Shown here piece by piece: positions 56,921-64,000 of a stretch of 64,000 bases of DNA; the stretch's first letter is position 1, and each line of letters starts with the position of its first letter. The translations under genes and the position numbers were made by a program. The notes below the pieces were generated by a model that was not told the origin of the DNA, searched no databases, and worked only from the letters and a program-made list of their open reading frames with translations. This stretch comes from Tahibacter soli (lineage in GTDB: Bacteria; Pseudomonadota; Gammaproteobacteria; Xanthomonadales; Rhodanobacteraceae): assembly GCF_025717065.2 (NCBI RefSeq), contig NZ_JAOVZO020000003.1, forward strand, positions 124,001 to 188,000, read 5' to 3'.

Positions 56921-57433
56921 ATGTCCTCAAACGAACGTGAAAACAGCGACGGCATGCTGGAAAAGCTGATCGCCGTGAACCGCGTGGCCAAGACGGTCAA
57001 GGGCGGTCGGCAGATGAGCTTTACGGCGCTGACCGTCGTCGGCGACGGCGACGGCAAGGTCGGCTTCGGCTACGGCAAGGCGCGTGAAGTGCCGGTCGCG
57101 ATCCAGAAGGCGATGGAACGTGCGCGTCGCAACATGACGAGCGTGAAGCTCAACGACGGCACGCTGTGGCATGCCGTGAAGGCGAACCACGGCGCGGCTC
57201 GCGTCTTCATGCAGCCGGCCTCGGCCGGTACCGGCGTCATCGCCGGCGGCGCGATGCGCGCGGTGCTCGAAGTCGTGGGCGTCAAGAACGTGCTGGCGAA
57301 GGCCGTCGGTTCGCGCAACCCGATCAATCTGGTGCGCGCGACGATCAAGGGCCTCATCGCGATGGCGTCGCCGGATCGCATCGCCGCCAAGCGTGGCAAG
57401 TCCGTGGAAGAGGTGACCGGTCATGGCGAGTAA
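56921..57433 (+). CDS. rpsE: 30S ribosomal protein S5
   Basis: 170 residues. '[20 protein letters not shown]' holds the spectinomycin loop (wild-type V-A-K-T-V-K-G-G-R), and '[18 protein letters not shown]' the second motif. Overlaps rpmD by 11 bases. Confidence 0.99.
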   Translation: MSSNERENSDGMLEKLIAVNRVAKTVKGGRQMSFTALTVVGDGDGKVGFGYGKAREVPVAIQKAMERARRNMTSVKLNDGTLWHAVKANHGAARVFMQPASAGTGVIAGGAMRAVLEVVGVKNVLAKAVGSRNPINLVRATIKGLIAMASPDRIAAKRGKSVEEVTGHGE

Positions 57434-57638
57434 GAAGTCGGCAATTGCCGTCGAGTCCAAGACGGTGCGCGTGCGCCTGGTCAAGGGCCTGCGCGGCGTG
57501 CAGTCGCGTCATCGTCTGAGCGTCAAGGCGCTCGGCCTGAGCAAGCTCAACGACGTGCGCGAGCTGAAAGACAGCCCGCAGGTGCGTGGTCTGATCAACA
57601 CGGTCTACTACCTCGTAGCCGTCGAAGACCAGGCCTGA
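57423..57638 (+). CDS. rpmD: 50S ribosomal protein L30
   Basis: 71 residues. '[23 protein letters not shown]' (in part) and '[16 protein letters not shown]'. About ten residues longer at the N-terminus than E. coli L30; its start lies inside rpsE, so translation is coupled. Confidence 0.97.
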   Translation: MASKKSAIAVESKTVRVRLVKGLRGVQSRHRLSVKALGLSKLNDVRELKDSPQVRGLINTVYYLVAVEDQA

Positions 57639-57663
57639 GCCCACAAGGAATTCGGAGTACATC

Positions 57664-58098
57664 ATGCGTCTTAATACGCTCAAGCCCGCCGCCGGTGCCC
57701 GCAAGTCCCGCACGCGCGTCGGTCGTGGTATCGGTTCCGGCCTCGGCAAGACCGCCGGCCGCGGCCACAAGGGTCAGTTCGCGCGCACCGGCAAGGGCAA
57801 GGTCAAGGCCGGCTTCGAAGGCGGCCAGATGCCGCTGCAGCGCCGCCTGCCGAAGGTCGGCTTCCGCTCGAAGAAGGCTCACGAAGTCAGCGAAGTGCTG
57901 CTGTACAAGCTCGACTCGCTGAACGTCGACGTCGTCGACTTCGATGCGCTCAAGGCCGCCGGTCTCGTCGAGTCGCGCGCCGAGCGCGCGAAGATCGTCA
58001 AGAAGGGCGAAATCACGCGCGCGGTAAAGCTCAAGGGCGTGGCGGTCACCGCCGGCGCCAAAGCCGCGATCGAGGCCGCTGGCGGCAGCGTGGAGTAA
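57664..58098 (+). CDS. rplO: 50S ribosomal protein L15
   Basis: 144 residues. '[20 protein letters not shown]' and '[33 protein letters not shown]' region (in part: GRGHKGQ and GGQMPLQRR). secY starts three bases after its stop. Confidence 0.99.
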   Translation: MRLNTLKPAAGARKSRTRVGRGIGSGLGKTAGRGHKGQFARTGKGKVKAGFEGGQMPLQRRLPKVGFRSKKAHEVSEVLLYKLDSLNVDVVDFDALKAAGLVESRAERAKIVKKGEITRAVKLKGVAVTAGAKAAIEAAGGSVE

Positions 58099-58101
58099 TA
58101 C

Positions 58102-59415
58102 ATGGCCGCCAACCAGGCCAACATGCTCGCGTCGCTCGGCAAACTGACCGAGCTCAAGCAGCGCATCCTGTTCGTGATCGGCGCGTTGATCATCTATCGC
58201 CTGGGATCGTTCATCCCGGTGCCGGGTGTCAACCCCGAGGCGATGGCCCGCCTGATGGAAAATCAGGGCGGCATCATCGACATGTTCAACATGTTCTCGG
58301 GCGGTGCACTGAGCCGTTTTTCGATCTTTGCGCTGAACGTCGTTCCGTACATCTCGGCGTCGATCATCGTGCAGCTGTTCGCCTCGGTCGTCCCGAGCAT
58401 GCAGCAGTTGCGCAAGGAAGGCGAATCGGGCCGTCGCACGTTGACCAAGTACACGCGCTACGGCGCGGTGTTCCTGGCGGCGTTCCAGGCCTTCGGCGTC
58501 TCCGCGGCGCTCAACGGCCAGCCGGGCGTGGTCTACAGCCCGGGCGCAGGCTTCATCTTCGCCTCGGTGGTCGGCCTCACCGCCGGCACGATGTTCCTGA
58601 TGTGGCTGGGCGAGCAGATCACCGAGCGCGGCATCGGCAACGGTATTTCGCTGCTGATCTTCGCCGGCATCGTCGCCGGTCTGCCGGGCGCGGTCGTTCA
58701 CACGCTCGGCATGGCGCAGCAGGGTGAGCTCAATCCGCTCAAGGTGATTGTGATCGTCGCGATCGTGCTCCTGGTGACGGCGTTCGTGGTCTACGTGGAA
58801 CGCGGCCAGCGCCGCATCACGGTGAACTACGCGCGGCGTACGGGTGGTGCGAAGGCGTACATGAACCAGAGCTCGCACCTGCCGCTGAAGCTCAACATGT
58901 CCGGCGTCATCCCGGCGATCTTCGCGTCGTCGCTGATCATGTTCCCGGCCACGGCCGCGACGTGGTTCAGCAGCTCGAACGAAATGCGCTGGCTGCAGGT
59001 CCTGACGGCCGGTCTGGCGCCGGGCGAGCCGATCTACATGGTCATCTTCGCGGCTCTGATCATCATCTTCGCGTTCTTCTACACGGCGCTGGTGTTCAAC
59101 TCGCAGGAAACCGCCGACAACCTCAAGAAGTCGGGCGCGCTGATTCCGGGTATCCGTCCGGGCAAGGCCACGGCCGAGTACATCGACGATGTGCTGACCC
59201 GTCTGACCGGCGCCGGCGCGCTGTATCTCGTCGCGGTATGTCTGATTCCGGACATCCTGCGCAGCGCGTGGAACGTGCCGTTCTACTTCGGCGGTACGTC
59301 GCTCCTGATCGTCGTCGTCGTGGTGATGGACTTCACCGCCCAGGTTCAGGCCCATCTGGTGTCGCACCAGTACGGCAGCCTGTTGAAGAAATCGAATCTG
59401 CGCGGCGGCCGCTAA
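58102..59415 (+). CDS. secY: Preprotein translocase subunit SecY
   Basis: 437 residues, ten membrane helices. '[17 protein letters not shown]', '[15 protein letters not shown]' and '[16 protein letters not shown]' are family signatures, and the cytoplasmic loop '[18 protein letters not shown]' is present. Pore of the Sec translocon together with the SecE encoded at 32171. No rpmJ follows. Confidence 0.99.
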   Translation: MAANQANMLASLGKLTELKQRILFVIGALIIYRLGSFIPVPGVNPEAMARLMENQGGIIDMFNMFSGGALSRFSIFALNVVPYISASIIVQLFASVVPSMQQLRKEGESGRRTLTKYTRYGAVFLAAFQAFGVSAALNGQPGVVYSPGAGFIFASVVGLTAGTMFLMWLGEQITERGIGNGISLLIFAGIVAGLPGAVVHTLGMAQQGELNPLKVIVIVAIVLLVTAFVVYVERGQRRITVNYARRTGGAKAYMNQSSHLPLKLNMSGVIPAIFASSLIMFPATAATWFSSSNEMRWLQVLTAGLAPGEPIYMVIFAALIIIFAFFYTALVFNSQETADNLKKSGALIPGIRPGKATAEYIDDVLTRLTGAGALYLVAVCLIPDILRSAWNVPFYFGGTSLLIVVVVVMDFTAQVQAHLVSHQYGSLLKKSNLRGGR

Positions 59416-59428
59416 GCCGCTCGCGCAC

Positions 59429-59453
59429 CCGCGCCGATCGGTGATCGGCGCGG
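59429..59453 (+). terminator. Terminator-like hairpin after secY
   Basis: Perfect 11-bp stem CCGCGCCGATC with loop GGT, then GGTTTGGGGTT (only a short T-run). It separates the spc and alpha groups. Confidence 0.5.
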
Positions 59454-59489
59454 TTTGGGGTTACCTCCGGAGTCTCTCCGGGGCGGGAT

Positions 59490-59518
59490 TTGGTATTTCC
59501 CGCGAATCAAGGTACAAT
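59490..59518 (+). promoter_or_regulatory. Candidate sigma70 promoter of the alpha operon
   Basis: TTGGTA (59490-59495), exact 17-bp spacer, TACAAT (59513-59518, five of six consensus matches). The predicted start near 59525 gives a 37-nt leader to rpsM. Confidence 0.6.
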
Positions 59519-59561
59519 TTTCAGTTCACTGCGCTTTCAGCCCGTTTTCGGAGAGAGTTAC

Positions 59562-59918
59562 ATGGCGCGCATTGCAGGTGTCAACCTGCCGGTCCACAAG
59601 CACGCGTGGGTCGGTTTGCAGAGTATTTTCGGCATCGGCCGCTCGCGGTCCAAGAAGGTTTGCGAGCTTGCCGGCGTGAATCCGGCCAGCAAAATCAAAG
59701 ACCTGACCGAGGCCGAAGTGGAAAAATTGCGCCATGAAGTGGCCAAGTACACGGTCGAAGGCGACCTGCGCCGCGAAGTCGGCATGAGCATCAAGCGCCT
59801 GATCGACCTCGGCTGCTACCGTGGCCTGCGTCATCGCCGCGGCCTGCCGGTTCGCGGTCAGCGTACGCGCACCAACGCCCGCACCCGCAAGGGTCCGCGC
59901 CGTGCGATCAAGAAGTAA
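59562..59918 (+). CDS. rpsM: 30S ribosomal protein S13
   Basis: 118 residues from the ATG at 59562 (GGAGAGAG ribosome binding site). '[25 protein letters not shown]' (in part) and '[22 protein letters not shown]' (in part). The usual glycine-rich IGxxRS motif is present. First gene of the alpha group. Confidence 0.99.
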   Translation: MARIAGVNLPVHKHAWVGLQSIFGIGRSRSKKVCELAGVNPASKIKDLTEAEVEKLRHEVAKYTVEGDLRREVGMSIKRLIDLGCYRGLRHRRGLPVRGQRTRTNARTRKGPRRAIKK

Positions 59919-59933
59919 TTGCGGACAGAGACT

Positions 59934-60326
59934 ATGAACAAGCCGGCAGCTGCCAAGACCAAAAAGAAAGTCAAGCGCGTCGTTACCGACGGTATCGTCC
60001 ACGTGCAGGCGTCCTTCAACAACACGGTGATCACCATCACCGACCGTCAGGGCAACGCGTTGTCCTGGGCGACGTCGGGCGGCGCGGGTTTCCGTGGTTC
60101 GCGCAAGTCGACGCCGTTCGCCGCGCAGGTCGCTGCCGAGAAGGCCGGCCGTGCTGCGCTCGATTACGGCCTCAAGACGCTCGAAGTGCGCATCAAGGGC
60201 CCCGGCCCGGGCCGCGAGTCGGCCGTGCGTTCGCTGAACGCGCTCGGCTACAAGGTCACCAACATCATCGACGTCACGCCGATTCCGCATAACGGCTGCC
60301 GTCCGCCCAAGCGTCGCCGCGTGTAA
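59934..60326 (+). CDS. rpsK: 30S ribosomal protein S11
   Basis: 130 residues from the ATG at 59934; an in-frame TTG five codons earlier directly follows rpsM and is less likely. '[21 protein letters not shown]' (in part) and '[18 protein letters not shown]' identify it. Confidence 0.98.
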   Translation: MNKPAAAKTKKKVKRVVTDGIVHVQASFNNTVITITDRQGNALSWATSGGAGFRGSRKSTPFAAQVAAEKAGRAALDYGLKTLEVRIKGPGPGRESAVRSLNALGYKVTNIIDVTPIPHNGCRPPKRRRV

Positions 60327-60337
60327 GGAGCTCCGAC

Positions 60338-60964
60338 ATGGCACGTTATATCGGTCCTACCTGCAAGCTCGCGCGTCGCGAAGGCGCAGACCTCAGTCTC
60401 AAGAGCCCGGCTCGCGCCGTCGACTCCAAGTGCAAGCTCGAGCAGAAGCCGGGCCAGCACGGTGCGGCGCGCAAGGGCAAGATGTCCGACTACGCCGTTC
60501 AGCTGCGCGAGAAGCAGAAAGTCAAGCGCATCTACGGCCTGCTCGAACGCCAGTTCCGCAGCTACTACGCGAAGGCGTCGCGCAAGAAGGGCAATACCGG
60601 CGATTCGCTGCTGCAGATGCTTGAACAGCGCCTCGACAACGTCGTCTATCGCATGGGTTTCGCGGTCACGCGCACCCAGGCCCGCCAGCTCGTCGCCCAC
60701 AAGGCGATCGAAGTGAACGGCAAGAAGGTCAATCTGCCGTCGTTCCAGGTCAAGGCCGGCGACCAGATCGCGATCGTCGAAAAGTCGCGCGCCCAGTTGC
60801 GCATCCAGGAAGCCCTGACCCTCTCGCAGGAGATGGATCTGGCGCCGACCTGGGTCGAAGTCGATGCGAAGAAGTTCAGCGGCATGTTCAAGTCGGTGCC
60901 GGAGCGTTCCGATCTGCCGTCCGACATCAACGAAGCGCTGATCGTCGAACTTTATTCGAAGTAA
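60338..60964 (+). CDS. rpsD: 30S ribosomal protein S4
   Basis: 208 residues. '[23 protein letters not shown]' (in part), and the S4 RNA-binding domain '[23 protein letters not shown]' (in part). Zinc-free form. In E. coli it represses the alpha operon. Confidence 0.99.
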   Translation: MARYIGPTCKLARREGADLSLKSPARAVDSKCKLEQKPGQHGAARKGKMSDYAVQLREKQKVKRIYGLLERQFRSYYAKASRKKGNTGDSLLQMLEQRLDNVVYRMGFAVTRTQARQLVAHKAIEVNGKKVNLPSFQVKAGDQIAIVEKSRAQLRIQEALTLSQEMDLAPTWVEVDAKKFSGMFKSVPERSDLPSDINEALIVELYSK

Positions 60965-60982
60965 TTCTGGAGAGTTGGCTAC

Positions 60983-61978
60983 ATGGCCCTTTCGTCTACC
61001 ACCGTTTTGCGCGCGCGCGGTATCGGCGTCGAGCGCATCGGCCAGAACCGCGCCAAGGTGATCGTCGAGCCGCTTGAGCGCGGCTTCGGCCACACGCTCG
61101 GCAACGCGCTGCGCCGCGTGCTGCTGTCGTCCATCCCGGGCGCGGCCATCACGGAAGTCGAAATCGACGGCGTGCTGCACGAGTACACGACCCTCGAAGG
61201 TCTGCAGGAAGACGTGATCGAAGTCCTGCTGAACTTGAAAGACGTCGCGATCCGCATGCATGGACAGGACGAGGCGACCCTCAGCCTGAGCCGCAAGGGC
61301 AAGGGCGTGGTCACCGCCGGCGACATCAAGGTCGATCACAACGTCGAGATCGTCAATCCCGACCACGTGATCTGCCATCTGACCAAGGACATCGCGCTCA
61401 ACATGCGGCTCAAGATCGTCCGCGGCGTCGGCTACCAGCCGGCCACCGCGCGCCGTTTGCCGGAAGAAGAGTCGCGTCCGATCGGTCGCCTGCAGCTCGA
61501 TGCGTCGTTCTGCCCGGTCCGTCGCGTGGCCTACGAAGTCGACGCGGCCCGTGTGGAACAGCGCACCGACCTCGACAAGCTCGTGCTCGACGTCGAAACG
61601 AACGGCACGATCGACGCCGAAGACGCCGTCCGCAAGGCGGCCGAAATCGTGCAGGATCAGCTTTCGGTATTCGGCGACTTCACGCGCCGCGAAAGCGCCG
61701 ACACGAAGGCAGAGAAGGGCGGCGTCGACCCGCTGCTGCTGCGTCCGATCGACGATCTGGAACTGACCGTGCGCTCGGCCAACTGCTTGAAGGCCGAAAG
61801 CATCTACTACATTGGCGACCTCGTGCAGAAGACGGAAGTCGAGCTGCTCAAGACGCCGAACCTGGGCAAGAAGTCGCTGACCGAGATCAAGGACGTGCTT
61901 GGCGCGCGTGGCTTGTCGCTCGGGATGAAGCTCGAAAACTGGCCGCCGATGGGTCTGACCCACGGCATGATGGGCTGA
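60983..61978 (+). CDS. rpoA: RNA polymerase alpha subunit
   Basis: 331 residues. N-terminal assembly domain ('[23 protein letters not shown]') and C-terminal domain that binds UP elements and activators ('[20 protein letters not shown]', '[19 protein letters not shown]'). Complete. Confidence 0.99.
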   Translation: MALSSTTVLRARGIGVERIGQNRAKVIVEPLERGFGHTLGNALRRVLLSSIPGAAITEVEIDGVLHEYTTLEGLQEDVIEVLLNLKDVAIRMHGQDEATLSLSRKGKGVVTAGDIKVDHNVEIVNPDHVICHLTKDIALNMRLKIVRGVGYQPATARRLPEEESRPIGRLQLDASFCPVRRVAYEVDAARVEQRTDLDKLVLDVETNGTIDAEDAVRKAAEIVQDQLSVFGDFTRRESADTKAEKGGVDPLLLRPIDDLELTVRSANCLKAESIYYIGDLVQKTEVELLKTPNLGKKSLTEIKDVLGARGLSLGMKLENWPPMGLTHGMMG

Positions 61979-62008
61979 GCGGCCGAGATAATCTAAGGAA
62001 ACACGACC

Positions 62009-62395
62009 ATGCGTCACATGAAGTCCGGCCGTAAGCTCAACCGCAACAGCAGCCACCGCGAAGCGATGTTCAAGAACATGGCGTCGTCGCTGTTCAAGCA
62101 CGAGCTGATCAAGACCACCCTGCCGAAGGCGAAGGAACTGCGTCGCGTCGCCGAGCCGCTGATCACGCTCGCCAAGACCGACGGCGTCGCCAATCGCCGC
62201 CTCGCGTTCGCGCGTCTGCGCGACAAGGTTGCCGTCGGCAAGCTGTTCGTCGACCTCGGCCCGCGTTACCGCGAGCGCAAGGGCGGCTATCTGCGCATCC
62301 TGAAGTGCGGCTTCCGCGCCGGCGACAACGCGCCGATGGCGTACGTCGAACTCGTCGACCGCCCGCGCGCCGCGAGCGACGACGCGGCCGAGTAA
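62009..62395 (+). CDS. rplQ: 50S ribosomal protein L17
   Basis: 128 residues. '[20 protein letters not shown]' and '[24 protein letters not shown]' (in part). Last gene of the alpha group; a clear intrinsic terminator follows. Confidence 0.99.
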   Translation: MRHMKSGRKLNRNSSHREAMFKNMASSLFKHELIKTTLPKAKELRRVAEPLITLAKTDGVANRRLAFARLRDKVAVGKLFVDLGPRYRERKGGYLRILKCGFRAGDNAPMAYVELVDRPRAASDDAAE

Positions 62396-62415
62396 GCCTC
62401 GCGCAAGATCGAAAG

Positions 62416-62447
62416 AGCCCAGGCGGCGACGTCCTGGGCTTTTTTTG
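62416..62447 (+). terminator. Rho-independent terminator after rplQ
   Basis: AGCCCAGG/CCTGGGCT, 8-bp stem, 9-nt loop, followed by a run of eight T (62440-62447). The clearest intrinsic terminator in the window; it ends the ribosomal gene block. Confidence 0.9.
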
Positions 62448-62463
62448 CCTGCGGGATCGAAGG

Positions 62464-63696
62464 ATGACCTTGTCCGCAACCGATACGCGCAACGCCTGGA
62501 CGTTTGCCACCGTCGTCGCACTCGCATGGCTCGCGGCCTGCGTCTACGCCGCGACCGGCGCCGAACTGCGCGGCGACGAGTACGCGCATGTGCCGCAATT
62601 GGAACTTTTCCTGCGCGGCGACTGGCGCTTCATGCGCGATGCGATGACCACCGTGCCGGCGTATCACGCGCTGATCGCCTCGATCATGCGCGCGCTCGGC
62701 CTCGACGGGCTCGGCGCCGCGCGCGTGATCGCGGGCGCCGCGTGCCTGTTCGCGATCGCCGGCTTCGTGCGCCTGCGGCGTGCGGCGCTCGGACGCGACG
62801 ACTGGCTCGGCGATGCGCAGTTCGCCGCGTTTCCGCTGATGGCGCCGTTCGCGTTCCTGATCTACACCGACGTCGCGTCGCTCGCCGCAATGCTGTGGGC
62901 GACCGAAGCGAGCGTCCGCGCACGGCATCTGCGCGCGGCGCTGATCCTCGTGTTCGCGCTCGCGATGCGGCAGAACAACGTGTACTGGATCGCGTTCCTC
63001 GTCGCGCTCGCCGCGTGGCCCGCGCTGCGCGCGCAAGGGTTCGCGAGCCTGCGCACGACGCTGCCGCCGCTGTGGCCGTATCTCGTGCCGTGCGTCGTGT
63101 TCGCCGGCTACTGGGCGTGGAACGGATCGATCTCGTTCTCGCCGCTGCAGTCGGCGATGCATCCGGACGCGAGCCTTCACGTCGGCAATCTGTACTTCAT
63201 GCTGTTCTGCGCCGCGCTGCTGTTGCCGCTGCAGGTGCTCGACGGCCTGCGCCGCTACGCCGCGCAGTTGCTCACGCGGCCATGGCTGATCGTGCTGCCG
63301 CTGGCGCTGGTCGGACTGTATTACGCCGCGTTCGCGGTCGATCACCCGTACAATCTGATCGAAAATTCGGTGTCGTGGCGCAATCGCACGCTGCAGCTGA
63401 CGCAGGCATCGGCTGCGTTCAAGGCGCTGTTCGGTGTCGTCGCCGCGCTCGCGGCCGTCGGCATCGCCTGGCAGCCGCTCGTCAACGCTTCGGCGCGCTG
63501 GCTGTATCCGCTCGGCGCGCTGTTCGTGTGCCTGTCGTGGCTCGTCGAACAGCGCTACTACCTGATCCCGCTCGCGTTGTTCCTCGCGTTTCGCGTACCG
63601 CTGTCGCGCCGCGCCGAATTGGCGACGCTGGCACTTTGGTGCATTCTCGCGGTCTTCCTGTTCCACGGCATGATTTCCGGGAACTGGTACCTGTAG
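62464..63696 (+). CDS. Polytopic membrane protein resembling ALG10/DIE2 alpha-1,2-glucosyltransferases
   Basis: 410 residues with about ten membrane helices. The motif order recalls eukaryotic ALG10 (GT59): an N-terminal luminal 'GDEYAHVPQLELFLRGDWRF' with the D-E pair after the first helix and 'TTVPAYH', then 'FPLMAPFAFLIYTDVAS', 'LAMRQNNVYWIAF', 'VDHPYNLIENSVSW' and 'WLVEQRYYLIP'. In yeast ALG10 adds the last glucose to the dolichol-linked oligosaccharide; in a bacterium a lipid-linked sugar donor and periplasmic transfer would be expected. Substrate unknown. Homology is my reading of motifs, not a search result. Confidence 0.6.
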   Translation: MTLSATDTRNAWTFATVVALAWLAACVYAATGAELRGDEYAHVPQLELFLRGDWRFMRDAMTTVPAYHALIASIMRALGLDGLGAARVIAGAACLFAIAGFVRLRRAALGRDDWLGDAQFAAFPLMAPFAFLIYTDVASLAAMLWATEASVRARHLRAALILVFALAMRQNNVYWIAFLVALAAWPALRAQGFASLRTTLPPLWPYLVPCVVFAGYWAWNGSISFSPLQSAMHPDASLHVGNLYFMLFCAALLLPLQVLDGLRRYAAQLLTRPWLIVLPLALVGLYYAAFAVDHPYNLIENSVSWRNRTLQLTQASAAFKALFGVVAALAAVGIAWQPLVNASARWLYPLGALFVCLSWLVEQRYYLIPLALFLAFRVPLSRRAELATLALWCILAVFLFHGMISGNWYL

Positions 63697-63733
63697 GTCT
63701 TGTCTGCACCTTTCTCATCGTCGGATCCGAAAC

Positions 63734-64000
63734 ATGCAACTGAACCCGTTCCGGTGGCCGTTTCGCGGCCAGTATCTTTTAGGCGCCGTCGCCTGCGTCG
63801 CGTTGCTCGCGTATGCGCTGTTCGCGCAATTCCAGCTCGGCAAGGATCCGTGCCCGCTGTGCATCCTGCAGCGCATCGCGTTCGCGGCGATGGGCGTGTT
63901 CTTTCTGCTCGGCGCGATCCACGGTCCGCGCGGATGGGGGCGCAAGGTCTACGCGATCCTCGTGCTGATCGCCGGCGGCATCGGCGCGGCGATCGCGGGC
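63734..64000 (+). CDS. dsbB: Disulfide bond formation protein DsbB, N-terminal part (cut by window edge)
   Basis: The ATG at 63734 opens a frame that runs off the window (89 residues visible). First helix, then 'QFQLGKDPCPLCILQRIAF' with the CxxC pair that re-oxidises DsbA, then further hydrophobic helices. DsbB passes electrons to ubiquinone. It follows the ALG10-like gene after 37 bp. Confidence 0.92.
   Translation, partial: MQLNPFRWPFRGQYLLGAVACVALLAYALFAQFQLGKDPCPLCILQRIAFAAMGVFFLLGAIHGPRGWGRKVYAILVLIAGGIGAAIAG

Overview
The window is about 64 kb of GC-rich chromosome from a gammaproteobacterium. Gene content and order (lptD-surA-pdxA, prfA-hemA divergent from TPR lipoprotein-lolB-ispE-tRNA-Gln-prs-rplY-pth-ychF, tRNA-Tyr/Gly/Thr-tuf-tRNA-Trp-secE-nusG, then the rif, str, S10, spc and alpha operons), two UbiH-type hydroxylases, and several secreted proteins ending in a short LF/IF-x-DGFE tail suggest the Xanthomonadales/Lysobacterales, perhaps Rhodanobacteraceae. 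That placement is inference; no rRNA gene lies in the window. I saw no transposon, prophage, CRISPR array or replication origin.

Layout. 1-11.3 kb: the end of an EamA-type transporter, the outer-membrane biogenesis group lptD-surA-pdxA (minus), msrB, a small secreted protein, a minus-strand group (histidine phosphatase, PduO-type cobalamin adenosyltransferase, histone-deacetylase-like hydrolase), and two translationally coupled ubiquinone hydroxylases. 11.3-21 kb: hemA-prfA (minus) divergent from the TPR lipoprotein, lolB, ispE, tRNA-Gln, prs, rplY, pth and ychF. 21-30 kb is the accessory part: secreted DUF11-like protein, acyl-CoA thioesterase, and a six-gene minus-strand operon that reads as a divergent chaperone-usher surface-fibre locus (pilin-like subunit, exported protein, PapD-like chaperone, usher, beta-propeller exoprotein, DGFE-tailed exoprotein). 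30.3-62.4 kb: almost pure transcription/translation machinery (four tRNAs, two tuf copies, secE, nusG, rplKAJL, rpoBC, rpsLG, fusA, S10-spc-alpha). 62.4-64 kb: an integral membrane protein resembling the eukaryotic ALG10 glucosyltransferase family, and the start of dsbB.

The housekeeping half resembles E. coli in order, but rpmJ is missing between secY and rpsM; the gap instead holds a strong hairpin and a good sigma70-type promoter. The str and S10 operons share a 31-nt hairpin-forming element placed exactly 33 nt before a TTGACG -35 box, and each promoter is followed at once by a terminator-like hairpin in the 5' leader. The S10 leader also carries an unannotated start codon with a good ribosome binding site. 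These shared controls and the chaperone-usher locus are the parts most worth a second look.
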